NCBI GenBank assembly: GCA_965601975.1
Contig: OZ271856.1
Span: 2,480,001-2,544,000 of the forward strand
Reading direction: 5' to 3'
Source of the DNA: JANQIO01 sp965601975
GTDB taxonomy: Bacteria > Pseudomonadota > Gammaproteobacteria > Pseudomonadales > Halieaceae
Length of the DNA: 64,000 bases
Under the pieces are notes generated by a model. It ran no database searches and was not told where the DNA came from. It was given only the letters and a program-made list of their open reading frames with translations. Shown here piece by piece: positions 1 through 8,413 of the stretch (within the stretch, counting starts at the first letter, position 1; every line of letters starts with the position of its first letter). A program made the position numbers and the translations under genes.

Positions 1-828
1 GCCGGTTTCCAGCCCGTGGCCGCCCGCCTCCACGCCGTACATGGCCACCGTTTCGTCGGCCAGGAACGGGTAGAACAGGCCTATCGCGTTGGAGCCGCCG
101 CCGACACAGGCCACCAGTGCATCGGGCAGTTTGCCCGTCATGGCCAGACACTGGGCTCGCGCCTCGCGGCCAATGACGCTCTGGAAGTCGCGCACCAGTC
201 GCGGATACGGCGCCGGGCCCGCCACGGTGCCGATGATGTAAAACGTATCGTCGACATTGGTGACCCAGTCGCGCATGGCCTCGTTCATGGCGTCCTTCAA
301 AGTGCGCGTCCCGGACGTTACGGACACTACCTCGGCGCCCAGCAGTTTCATCCGATACACGTTCAGGGCCTGGCGGTGGACGTCTTCCTCGCCCATGAAC
401 ACGTGGCACTCCATGCCGAGGCGTGCCGAGATCGTCGCTGACGCCACGCCGTGCTGTCCGGCGCCGGTTTCTGCGATGATGCGCTTCTTGCCCATGTGCT
501 TGGCGAGCAGCGCCTGTCCCACGGTGTTGTTCACCTTGTGGGCGCCGGTGTGGTTCAGGTCTTCCCGCTTGAAGAAGATGCGCGCACCGCCCAGCTTCTC
601 GGACCAGCGGCGAGCCTCGTACAGCGGTGAGGGCCGGCCGACGTAGTGGGCCAGGTCCTCATCGAATTCGCGTTGAAAATCCGGATCCTGCGACAGCCTG
701 GTGTAGAGCGTGTCGAGCTCCTCCAGCGCCGCCATCAGGGTTTCCGAGACATAGCGACCGCCATAGTCTCCGAAACGCCCCGCCTCATCCGGCGTCGCCG
801 CCAGGAGTTCCGAGGTTATCTGGTTCAT
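1..828 (-). CDS. trpB: tryptophan synthase beta chain, C-terminal part cut by window edge
   Basis: Beta subunit of tryptophan synthase, which condenses indole with L-serine using pyridoxal phosphate in the last step of tryptophan synthesis. The visible 276 codons hold the N-terminal two thirds of a family of about 400 residues. They include the segment HTGAHKVNN with the PLP-binding lysine at about residue 98 and the glycine-rich phosphate-binding GGGSNAIG near the cut end. The ATG overlaps the trpF stop codon as ATGA, so the two genes are very probably translationally coupled. The partner trpA is expected just beyond the window. Identification is secure; only the C-terminus is missing. Confidence 0.97.
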   Translation of the reverse strand, partial: MNQITSELLAATPDEAGRFGDYGGRYVSETLMAALEELDTLYTRLSQDPDFQREFDEDLAHYVGRPSPLYEARRWSEKLGGARIFFKREDLNHTGAHKVNNTVGQALLAKHMGKKRIIAETGAGQHGVASATISARLGMECHVFMGEEDVHRQALNVYRMKLLGAEVVSVTSGTRTLKDAMNEAMRDWVTNVDDTFYIIGTVAGPAPYPRLVRDFQSVIGREARAQCLAMTGKLPDALVACVGGGSNAIGLFYPFLADETVAMYGVEAGGHGLETG

Positions 829-1475
829 ACCTGTATCTCGCTCAGTGTCATATCGGCGGCTCTCACCGCGCTCAAAAATTCGTCCATCAGCGCCGGGTCC
901 TTGACTCCCGGCGCCGCTTCTACCCCGCCCGACACGTCTACCGCGTAGGGTCGCAGGCTGCCGACCGCTTCGCCGACGTTGGCCGGTGTCAGGCCTCCCG
1001 CCAGCACCAGGGGCACGTCCAGGCCGCCGGGCGGTATACGCTGCCAGTCAAAGCGTTCGCCGGTCCCCCCGGGGACACCGGCCTTGAACGTGTCCAGCAG
1101 CACCGCCGAGGCGCCGCAGTAGCGCGCCACCTCCGCGGCAATATCTGTCTCTTCCGCGACCCGGATGGCTTTCATCCAGGGCAAACCGAAGCTGGCGCAG
1201 AATTCCGGGGGCTCGTCCCCGTGGAACTGCAGCAGGCCCAGCGGCAGGCTCTCACAGGCCGCCCTGACCGATTCTGCGCTGGCATCGACGAACAGTCCGA
1301 CCACCGTCACCATGGCGGGTAGATCCCTCACCAGGTCGGCGGCGCGTTCCAGGTCAATCACCCTTGGGCTGGCCGGGTAAAAGTTCAACCCGAGGGCATC
1401 GGCACCTGCCGCTACGGCCGCCAGCGCGTCTTCACGTCGGGTGATTCCACATATCTTGACTCGGGTCCTGGCCAC
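825..1475 (-). CDS. trpF: phosphoribosylanthranilate isomerase
   Basis: Catalyses the Amadori rearrangement of phosphoribosylanthranilate in tryptophan synthesis; a (beta/alpha)8 barrel of about 205-215 residues. The protein shows the N-terminal KICGITR motif with the catalytic cysteine and the C-terminal DVSGGVE segment with the catalytic aspartate. The reading frame opens at 1520, but the extra residues there look unlike the family. The GTG at 1473-1475 gives 216 residues starting five residues before KICGITR and is preferred, although no strong ribosome-binding site precedes it. It sits between truA and trpB on the minus strand and overlaps trpB by four bases. Confidence 0.95.
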   Translation of the reverse strand: MARTRVKICGITRREDALAAVAAGADALGLNFYPASPRVIDLERAADLVRDLPAMVTVVGLFVDASAESVRAACESLPLGLLQFHGDEPPEFCASFGLPWMKAIRVAEETDIAAEVARYCGASAVLLDTFKAGVPGGTGERFDWQRIPPGGLDVPLVLAGGLTPANVGEAVGSLRPYAVDVSGGVEAAPGVKDPALMDEFLSAVRAADMTLSEIQV

Positions 1476-1545
1476 GCTCGCTGCCGCGGAAATGCAAGCC
1501 GGAGATGGTACCAGAAGCACTGCCGCTATGCAGGCGCAGAGGGGC

Positions 1546-2403
1546 CTAATTCACACTCCCCAGAAACCAGGGACCGGGCGCCGGCGGCTGCAGGCCAAAC
1601 TCCCCGGGATAGTCGACGCCCACCAGGTACAGCCCACCCGCCGGTGCGGTATCGGGGGCCCGGGTGCGGTCTTTCAGCGCCAGCAGTTCGCCCACCCAGC
1701 CCTCTGGATGCAGGCCCTTGCCTGCGCTAATCAGCGCCCCGGCGATATTGCGCACCATGTGGTGCAGAAAGGCATTGGCCTGGATATCGATCACCACCAG
1801 GCTGCCGCGCCGGCTCACTTCGATGAAATCCACGTGGCGCATGGGCGTCCTGGACTGGCAGGCGGCGGCGCGAAAGGAGCTGAAATCCTGTTCGCCCAGC
1901 AGGGACTGGGCCTCCGCGTGCATGCGCTGCTCCGACAGGGGCTGCCGTACCCAGGCCAGGTATTCACCGCCGATCGCGGGGCGTACGGGATCATTGCAGA
2001 TCAGGTAGCGGTAGCGCCGCGAGCGGGCGCTGAAGCGGGCGTGAAATTCGGGGGACACCAGCTGACCACCCCGCACTGCCACCGTACCGGGCAGGTTGGC
2101 ATTGGATCCCCTCAGCCAGGCCGTGATTGGCCGCGGATTGCTGGCATCGAAATGCACGAGCTGGGACGTGGCGTGGACGCCGGCGTCGGTGCGCCCGGCA
2201 CAGTGAAGCCTGACGGGATGGTTGGCGACGAAGCCCAGGGCGGATTCCAGCACCCCCTGGACGCTGGAGACCGGGGCGCCGCGCTGCAACTGCCAGCCGC
2301 TGAAGGATGAGCCGTCGTATTCGACCCAGAGAGCGATGCGTTGGGATGTGCTTGCGGCGCCGGCGTCGCGATCCGAGCCGGCGTCCGCGGGTTGATCAGT
2401 CAA
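1546..2403 (-). CDS. truA: tRNA pseudouridine(38-40) synthase TruA
   Basis: Makes pseudouridine at positions 38-40 in the tRNA anticodon arm. The motif CAGRTDAGVHA contains the catalytic aspartate at about residue 73, and the N-terminal RIALWVEYDGS is typical of TruA. The only reasonable start is a TTG at 2401-2403, which overlaps the last codons and stop of fimV and yields a protein starting M-T-D-Q, like the E. coli protein. Length is 285 residues against 270 in E. coli; the excess is a short flexible N-terminal stretch. The fimV-truA-trpF order is conserved in many gammaproteobacteria, so this is a core gene and probably translationally coupled to fimV. Confidence 0.94.
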   Translation of the reverse strand: MTDQPADAGSDRDAGAASTSQRIALWVEYDGSSFSGWQLQRGAPVSSVQGVLESALGFVANHPVRLHCAGRTDAGVHATSQLVHFDASNPRPITAWLRGSNANLPGTVAVRGGQLVSPEFHARFSARSRRYRYLICNDPVRPAIGGEYLAWVRQPLSEQRMHAEAQSLLGEQDFSSFRAAACQSRTPMRHVDFIEVSRRGSLVVIDIQANAFLHHMVRNIAGALISAGKGLHPEGWVGELLALKDRTRAPDTAPAGGLYLVGVDYPGEFGLQPPAPGPWFLGSVN

Positions 2404-5272
2404 TGCCCTCCAGCAGCGAGCGCGCCTCCTGCTGCTGGCTCTCGTTGCCGGACCCCACGACCTCCTCCAGGATGGTGCGCGCACCGTCGTGGTCACCCAT
2501 ATCGATATAGGCCCGCGCCAGGTCCAGCTTGGTGGCCATCTCGTCACCGTCGGCGGCAAATACCAGGCCCTCTTCGCCCTCGTCACCGGACATATCCAGT
2601 TCCAGGTCGGCGAGATCCCCGTCGCTGTCGTCGGCGCTGAGGTCGAATTCGACACCGTCCAGCTCGGAATCCACATCCAGGGCGGATTCAGCCTCCGCAC
2701 CGGCGGGCTCTGCCGCCGGTTCAGTGTCGAGGTCGCTGGACAGGTCCATCAGGTCACTGTCCTCGTCGAGGGACATGCTGACGTCTGCCAGCTCCGATTC
2801 TGCCGGTTCCTCGTCGGACAGCCCCACATCCAGGTCATCCAGGTCGGAGAGCAGGTCGTCGCCGCCCAGGTCCAGGGCTTCTTCCGCGGCCTCTTCAGCC
2901 GCCGGCTCCGCGGCCAGGTCGTCCAGCTCCAGGTCGGGCAGCTCGATCTCGCCCGCACCTTCTTCCTCGACCGCCAGGTCCTCGATGTCATCCAGGCTGA
3001 TTTCTTCCTCGGCGGGCTCCGCTTCCAGCGCGGGCGTGGTGTCCAGCGTCAGCTCATCGAGAGCGTCCGCGGCCGATTCGGGCTCTTCCGTCTCGAGATC
3101 GAACTCGAGGCCTTCATCGTCTGCTGCGGTTTCCTCTTCAGCCTGCTCGAACTCCAGCGTGTCGAGCTCCTCCGCGGGTTCCTCGATGTCGAGCTCCAGG
3201 CCGCCCTCATCCGCCTCCTCGACGTCGAGATCCAGGCCACCTTCTTCGGCTTCTTCGGCTTCGTCCAGATCGAGATCGAGACCGCCCTCTTCGCCGGCCT
3301 CATCGAGGTCCAGGTCCAGGCCGCCCTCGGCGTCCAGGCCCTCCTCGGCGTCTTCATCCAGACTGAGGTCGACCATCTCAGTGGCCCCCTCCTCGGACTC
3401 CGGCGCCGCCGCTCGTGCCTGCGACACCTGGTCGGGCGAAATGCTGGGCTCAGGCAGATCGCTGAGCCAGACTTCACCGCCGTCGACGGCCTCCAGCAGC
3501 GAACGTGCCCGGTTCAGGACATTTTCGTCACCGATAACCTGCAGGTCCGCATACTGTTGCTGGAACTCGCCGCTCTCGACCATCTCGATGCAGGCTTCCA
3601 TCAGCTTGATGCGGTAATCCGTATTGACGGGTTCGTGGGCGATGGCTGCCTTGAGCAGGTCAACTGCCTGCGGGAAGCGCCCGTATGCGATATAGATATC
3701 CGCTTCCGCCAGGGCATCGCCGCTCTCAAACTGGGCCGCATAGGCCTCTTCGTCCGGCGCGGAGAAGCTGCTCACCGGCTCCGCGGGCTCCGCCTCGCTG
3801 TCCTCGTCCACCTCATCGACAATCAGGCTGTCTTCACTGAGGCTGACATCGGCAAAATCATCTTCGTCACCGGCGACCACGGTGACCGGCATTTCCTGGT
3901 CCTTCTTGCGCCCAATGGACGGCACCGACAGCTTGCTGCGCAGCAGGAACAGCAACAGCAGAATCAGCACCAGGACACCGGCGCCGACATAGATGATGTT
4001 GTCCATCACCATGTCGAGGATGGTGGGCTCGGGTGCGGGACGGCGCGGCGCGGGGGCCGGGGCGGGCTCGGGCTCAGCGACCTCTTCGGCCACTTCCTCG
4101 ACTGCTTCCTCCGGCGCGGGCTCCTCGATGGTTTCGATAGTGCCCTCCTGGGCATCTACCGGCATCTCGACTTCGGCGCCCGCGTCCGACAGGGCATCCT
4201 GGAGGGCTGCAATCTGCTCATCCTTGAGTGACAGCAGGCGCTCCTGCATTTGAAGCTGTTCTTCCATGGCGCTGACGCGCGTGGACAGCTCGGCGTTCTC
4301 CCGGCGGCTGCGGTCGAGATCTTCCATACGGGCGCTGATCTCACCTGCGCTCATGGTTTCGTCACCGCTCTCGACGCCGGCGATCTGCAGGTGACCTTCA
4401 CCGCGATCCGAGCCGGGGGAACCGGACATGTCCAGGCCCTCGGAGGCGTCCATCCTCACTTCCAGGCCGGCCGCCGCATCCTGCCAGCGCCGGGTCTGGC
4501 GCTCGACTTCCCTGACGGCTTCTTCAAAGCTCTGCGGCGTGATTTCGCTGGCGGTGGGCAGGCGCAGCACATAGCCCGCTTTCAACTGGTTGATATTGCC
4601 GCCTATAAAGGCCTCGGGATTGAGGCGCTGGATGTCGAGCATGGTCTGCTGGACGCTCGCGCCCGACGGTGCTGCAGACTCGGCGATTCTCCACAGGATG
4701 TCGCCGCGCTTGACCATGTATTGCTCGCCGCTGGAGGGGCTGTCAAGGGCGCCGCGGCCATAGTCACGGTCCGGCGCGGGCGGGGCGGGAGCAGGTGCAG
4801 GCGGTGCGGTGGGCTGGCTGGTTGGCGGTGTCGGGCGGGAGGTGCTCGCGCGAGCAGAGATACCGCTCTCGTCGCCGACGAACACCGGCGGATCCAGCAG
4901 CACCGTGTATTCACGCAGCAGCCGGCCGGTCGGCCAGCGCGCTTCCACAATAAAGTCGAGGTAGGGTTCGCGAACCGGGTCGCGGGATGTGATCAACAGC
5001 AGTGGGCCCTGTTCGCCGCCAACGACCTCAAAGCGCAGGCTGGTCAGGAAATAGGCGCGATCAACGCCGGCGCGGGAAAAATCTTCGCGGGTGGCGAGTC
5101 TGACGCGAATCTGGCTGGGATCCAGGTCGCCGGTCTCCAGTAGCTGGACCTCGGCCTCAAGCGGCTCGTTCAGGTAGGACTTCAGCGAGATTTCGCCCAG
5201 CCCCAGAGCGGCTGCCATCCCGGGACTCAGTACCCCGAGTATGAGAAGCAACGACGCACACTTACGCTTCAT
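2396..5272 (-). CDS. fimV: FimV-type cell-pole / motility scaffold protein
   Basis: FimV family proteins are inner-membrane, peptidoglycan-binding polar scaffolds that support type IV pili and chemosensory signalling. The 958-residue product has a signal peptide (residues 1-22), a FimV N-terminal domain (about 23-130) and a LysM domain starting YMVKRGDILWRIAE near 183. A coiled coil follows (about 315-365), then one membrane span (about 424-448). The cytoplasmic part is very acidic and full of Asp/Glu/Leu runs (about 590-890). The protein ends in the TPR-like FimV C-terminal motif with KLDLARAYIDMGD. The start follows a 350-bp gap after asd. The acidic repeats produce long spurious frames on the other strand. 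Confidence 0.93.
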   Translation of the reverse strand: MKRKCASLLLILGVLSPGMAAALGLGEISLKSYLNEPLEAEVQLLETGDLDPSQIRVRLATREDFSRAGVDRAYFLTSLRFEVVGGEQGPLLLITSRDPVREPYLDFIVEARWPTGRLLREYTVLLDPPVFVGDESGISARASTSRPTPPTSQPTAPPAPAPAPPAPDRDYGRGALDSPSSGEQYMVKRGDILWRIAESAAPSGASVQQTMLDIQRLNPEAFIGGNINQLKAGYVLRLPTASEITPQSFEEAVREVERQTRRWQDAAAGLEVRMDASEGLDMSGSPGSDRGEGHLQIAGVESGDETMSAGEISARMEDLDRSRRENAELSTRVSAMEEQLQMQERLLSLKDEQIAALQDALSDAGAEVEMPVDAQEGTIETIEEPAPEEAVEEVAEEVAEPEPAPAPAPRRPAPEPTILDMVMDNIIYVGAGVLVLILLLLFLLRSKLSVPSIGRKKDQEMPVTVVAGDEDDFADVSLSEDSLIVDEVDEDSEAEPAEPVSSFSAPDEEAYAAQFESGDALAEADIYIAYGRFPQAVDLLKAAIAHEPVNTDYRIKLMEACIEMVESGEFQQQYADLQVIGDENVLNRARSLLEAVDGGEVWLSDLPEPSISPDQVSQARAAAPESEEGATEMVDLSLDEDAEEGLDAEGGLDLDLDEAGEEGGLDLDLDEAEEAEEGGLDLDVEEADEGGLELDIEEPAEELDTLEFEQAEEETAADDEGLEFDLETEEPESAADALDELTLDTTPALEAEPAEEEISLDDIEDLAVEEEGAGEIELPDLELDDLAAEPAAEEAAEEALDLGGDDLLSDLDDLDVGLSDEEPAESELADVSMSLDEDSDLMDLSSDLDTEPAAEPAGAEAESALDVDSELDGVEFDLSADDSDGDLADLELDMSGDEGEEGLVFAADGDEMATKLDLARAYIDMGDHDGARTILEEVVGSGNESQQQEARSLLEGID

Positions 5273-5621
5273 ATAAACGCCTTATTATTGTGTTCCGTTT
5301 GCCGCCTTCCCCTAGAAAACGGCTTCATTTCACCCACCAACAACTTGGCTTGCATGACACCTGGCAAGCGGTAACGCTTATCGGACACCGGGCAGCTTAC
5401 TCAGTCCCCTTTTTTGCTGCGACTTTTTTTGTGCGGAATATGCAGTTTTTCACTATCGTTTTTTACTGTCGTTTTTACTGCATTAGCCGCACTCACAAGC
5501 CGGAATTCCACAATTTCCGACCCGCATTGTCCACCGCTTCGTGTCACCCCCGTTGTTTTCCCTTACAAGGTTTTAACGGCGAAACCTAAAAAAATTATAT
5601 ACTTACGGCCGTAAGTATCTT
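5273..5621. other. intergenic region between asd and fimV
   Basis: AT-rich compared with its neighbours. The low-coordinate part must carry the fimV promoter, but I see no convincing -35/-10 pair. At 5451-5480 there are two to three imperfect tandem copies of a 12-13-bp unit of the type ACTGTCGTTTTT. The asd-proximal end carries the hairpin terminator listed separately. No gene is supported here: the two short plus-strand frames have no ribosome-binding site or recognisable protein. Confidence 0.5.
5588..5618 (-). terminator. Rho-independent terminator of the leuC-leuD-leuB-asd operon
   Basis: Read on the minus strand just after the asd stop, a perfect 20-bp palindrome at 5599-5618 (ATACTTACGGCCGTAAGTAT) forms a hairpin. 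It is followed by ATAATTTTTTT, giving a stem plus U-tract. It lies six bases beyond the asd stop codon. Confidence 0.8.
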
Positions 5622-6644
5622 TTATAAATAAGTTTTTAGCAAGAGCTCCGCAATCTGGATACTGTTGAGTGCAGCGCCCTTGCGGACGTTGTCTGAAACC
5701 ACCCAGAGATCCAGGCCGCGAGGGTGGGAAATATCCTCCCTGATACGCCCAACATAGACCGGATCCTGGCCGGCAGCCTCTCCCACCGCGGTCGGGTAAC
5801 CGCCATCTTCCTGGCGATCGATCACTTCAACGCCCGGTGCTGCCTCCAGCAGCTCGCGAGCGCGCTCGGCGGACAGGGGGTCGCGGGTTTCAATGTGCAC
5901 CGCCTCGGAGTGGCCGTAGAACACGGGGATGCGCACACAGGTGGGATTCACCTGTATCGACTCGTCGCCGAAGATCTTGCGGGTCTCCCACACCATCTTC
6001 ATTTCCTCGCGGGTGTAACCGTTGTCCTGGAAGCTGTCGATATGGGGCAGCGCGTTGAAGGCAATCTGGGCCGGGTACACCTCGTGTTCCGCAGGCAGGC
6101 CGTTGAGCAGCTTCGCCGTCTGCCCGGCCAGTTCCTCGATGGCGGGCTTGCCGGTGCCGGAGACGGCCTGGTATGTGCAGACATTGATGCGCTCGATACC
6201 CGCCTCGTCGTGCAGCGGCTTGAGCGCCACCAGCATCTGGATGGTGCTGCAGTTGGGATTGGCGATAATGCCGCGGGCCGTGTAATCCGCGATGGCCTCC
6301 GGGTTGACCTCGGGGACCACCAGCGGAATGTCCGGCTCGCGGCGGAAATGCGAGGTGTTGTCGATGACCACGGAACCGCTGGCCGCGGCACGGGGCGCAT
6401 GTTCGGCGGACACGCTGCCACCGGCGGAGAACAGGGCGATCGGCGTCTGTGAAAAATCGAACTCCGCCAGGTTGCCCACCGTCACGCTGCGATTGCGGAA
6501 GCTGACCGCGGAACCGGCAGAGCGCTCACTGGCCAGCGGGAACAGCTGGTCTACCGGGAAATCCCGCTCCTCGAGGATAGAGATCATCGCCTCACCGACG
6601 GCGCCGGTGGCACCGACCACCGCGACATTCACTTTATCGGCCAT
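5622..6644 (-). CDS. asd: aspartate-semialdehyde dehydrogenase
   Basis: NADPH-dependent reduction of aspartyl phosphate to aspartate semialdehyde, the branch point to lysine, diaminopimelate, threonine and methionine. The 340-residue protein has the N-terminal nucleotide-binding motif GATGAVGE, the catalytic cysteine in NPNCST at about residue 132, and the substrate-binding segment around PTCVRIPVFYGHSE. Its ATG shares one base with the leuB stop (TGATG), implying translational coupling. It is the last gene of the operon and is followed by a strong terminator. Placement of asd after leuB is usual in pseudomonads and relatives. Confidence 0.97.
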   Translation of the reverse strand: MADKVNVAVVGATGAVGEAMISILEERDFPVDQLFPLASERSAGSAVSFRNRSVTVGNLAEFDFSQTPIALFSAGGSVSAEHAPRAAASGSVVIDNTSHFRREPDIPLVVPEVNPEAIADYTARGIIANPNCSTIQMLVALKPLHDEAGIERINVCTYQAVSGTGKPAIEELAGQTAKLLNGLPAEHEVYPAQIAFNALPHIDSFQDNGYTREEMKMVWETRKIFGDESIQVNPTCVRIPVFYGHSEAVHIETRDPLSAERARELLEAAPGVEVIDRQEDGGYPTAVGEAAGQDPVYVGRIREDISHPRGLDLWVVSDNVRKGAALNSIQIAELLLKTYL

Positions 6645-7744
6645 CAGGCAGACTCCTCCCAGCGCTGGGCCGACAGGGCTTCGACCACGGCATTCCCCAT
6701 GGTCGCGGTATCCACCAGCTGATCGTCGGGCCGGTGTATGTCCGGCGTGCGCAGGCCGCGATCGAGCACGGTGCTGACCGCTTCCTCGATGGCATCCGCG
6801 GCAGCCGGTGCATCCAGGGTATAGCGAAGCATCATGGCCACGGACAGGATGGTGGCCAGCGGGTTCGCCTTGCCCTGCCCGGAAATGTCAGGTGCAGAGC
6901 CGTGGCAGGGCTCGTACATGCCGCGCCCATCGGCGTTGAGTGAGGCGGACGGCAGCATGCCGATGGACCCGGTCAGCATGGCCGCCGCATCACTCAGGAT
7001 GTCGCCAAACATGTTGCCGGTGACCATGACGTCGAACTGGCGCGGGTCGCGAATCAGCTGCATGGCTGCGTTGTCGACATACATATGGGACAGGCTGACG
7101 TCCGGATAGTCCGCCGCCAGGCGGTCCATCACTTCACGCCACAGCACCGTGACCTCGAGTACGTTGCTCTTGTCCACCGAGCACAGTCTTCCATCGCGCT
7201 TGCGGGCGGACTCGAAGGCGAGCCGGCCGATGCGCTCGATCTCGGATTCGCTATAGACATAGGTGTTGTAACCCTGGCGCTCGCCGTTCTCGAGTATGCG
7301 TATGCCACGGGGCTCGCCGAAGTAGATGCCGCCGGTCAGCTCCCTGACGATCAGCAGGTCCAGGCCGGCGACGACGTCCGCCCGCAGGGTCGAGGCCTCC
7401 GCCAGCTGGGGATAGAGCAGCGCCGGGCGCAGATTGCCGAACAGGTCCAGCTGGGAGCGGATTTCCAGCAGGCCGCGCTCGGGGCGCAGCTCTCGCGCAA
7501 CGCCGTCCCACTCCGGTCCGCCGACCGCGCCCAGCAGTATGGCGTCGGACTCACGGGCCATCGCCAGGGTCTCGGACGGCAGCGGCTGCCCGCCGTCGTC
7601 CAGGGCGGCGCCGCCGATGAGGCCGGTTTGCGTTTCTATGCCAAGGCCCAGGCGCTCGTTCACGCAGTCGAGGACTTTCAACGCCTCGGCCACGACCTCT
7701 GGACCGATATGGTCGCCTGGCAATACCAGGACGCGGCGGCTCAC
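6644..7744 (-). CDS. leuB: 3-isopropylmalate dehydrogenase
   Basis: NAD-dependent oxidative decarboxylation of 3-isopropylmalate in leucine synthesis. The 366-residue protein shows LLGAVGGPEWDG and the arginine-rich RPERGLLEIRSQLDLFGNLRPA substrate loop. It also has DILSDAAAMLTGSIGMLPSASL and the nucleotide-specificity region near EPCHGSAPDISG. The start is GTG and overlaps the leuD stop as GTGA. It sits between leuD and asd in one minus-strand operon. Confidence 0.97.
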   Translation of the reverse strand: MSRRVLVLPGDHIGPEVVAEALKVLDCVNERLGLGIETQTGLIGGAALDDGGQPLPSETLAMARESDAILLGAVGGPEWDGVARELRPERGLLEIRSQLDLFGNLRPALLYPQLAEASTLRADVVAGLDLLIVRELTGGIYFGEPRGIRILENGERQGYNTYVYSESEIERIGRLAFESARKRDGRLCSVDKSNVLEVTVLWREVMDRLAADYPDVSLSHMYVDNAAMQLIRDPRQFDVMVTGNMFGDILSDAAAMLTGSIGMLPSASLNADGRGMYEPCHGSAPDISGQGKANPLATILSVAMMLRYTLDAPAAADAIEEAVSTVLDRGLRTPDIHRPDDQLVDTATMGNAVVEALSAQRWEESA

Positions 7745-8403
7745 GAGTTCACCTCTGCGGCAATCCCATTGAACAGCCAGGGCCGCTGCTTCCGGGTGCG
7801 CGCTTCGTAGGCCCGAATGGCGTCCGCGTGCTCCAGGGTCAGGCCGATGTCATCGAGGCCGTTGAGCAGGCGATAGCGGCGGAATTCCTCGACTTCGAAG
7901 GGCGTCTCCCGGCCGTTGGGTTCGCGCACCAGGCCCTGTTCCAGATCCACCGTCAGCTGGTAACCCTCTTCTGCGTACATCGCCTCAAACAGTTCGTCGA
8001 CACGGTCCGCCGCCAGCGTCAGGGGCAGGATGCCGTTCTTGAAACAGTTGTTGTAGAAGATGTCGGCGAAGCTCGGCGCGATCACGCAGCGGAAGCCGTA
8101 ATCCTCCAGCGCCCAGGGCGCGTGTTCACGACTGGAGCCGCAGCCGAAGTTCTCCCGGGCCAGCAGGATGGAGGCACCCTGGTAACGCGGGAAATTCAGC
8201 GGGAAATCAGGGTTGAGAGGGCGGCCGGAGCAGTCCTCACCAGGCTGGCCCTCGTCGAGATAACGCAGTTCATCAAACAGGTTGGGGCCGAAGCCGGAGC
8301 GCTTGATCGACTTCAGGAACTGCTTGGGCATGATCATGTCGGTGTCGACATTGGCGCGATCCATCGGCGCGACCAGGCCGGTATGCACGGTAAATTTCTC
8401 CAC
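7741..8403 (-). CDS. leuD: 3-isopropylmalate dehydratase small subunit
   Basis: Small (swivel) subunit of isopropylmalate isomerase, which works with LeuC to interconvert 2- and 3-isopropylmalate. The GTG at 8401-8403 is chosen because the protein then starts M-E-K-F-T-V-H-T-G like the family (220 residues). A GGAGG ribosome-binding site lies five bases upstream, inside the junction with the leuC stop. The longer frame from 8445 would read through leuC. The protein contains FGCGSSREHAPWAL, the conserved small-subunit motif. Confidence 0.96.
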   Translation of the reverse strand: MEKFTVHTGLVAPMDRANVDTDMIMPKQFLKSIKRSGFGPNLFDELRYLDEGQPGEDCSGRPLNPDFPLNFPRYQGASILLARENFGCGSSREHAPWALEDYGFRCVIAPSFADIFYNNCFKNGILPLTLAADRVDELFEAMYAEEGYQLTVDLEQGLVREPNGRETPFEVEEFRRYRLLNGLDDIGLTLEHADAIRAYEARTRKQRPWLFNGIAAEVNS

Positions 8404-8413
8404 GATGACCTCC

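Noticed and set aside
1441..2310. 289-codon plus-strand frame across trpF/truA
   Set aside because: Opposite to truA, whose catalytic motif is clear; shadow frame.
2489..4231. 580-codon frame on the plus strand opposite fimV
   Set aside because: It arises from the acidic Asp/Glu-rich repeats of FimV read in reverse; no ribosome-binding site or family resemblance.
5451..5483. A Pho box upstream of fimV
   Set aside because: CTGTCGT is followed by a poor second half-site (ACTGCAT), and fimV has no phosphate connection.
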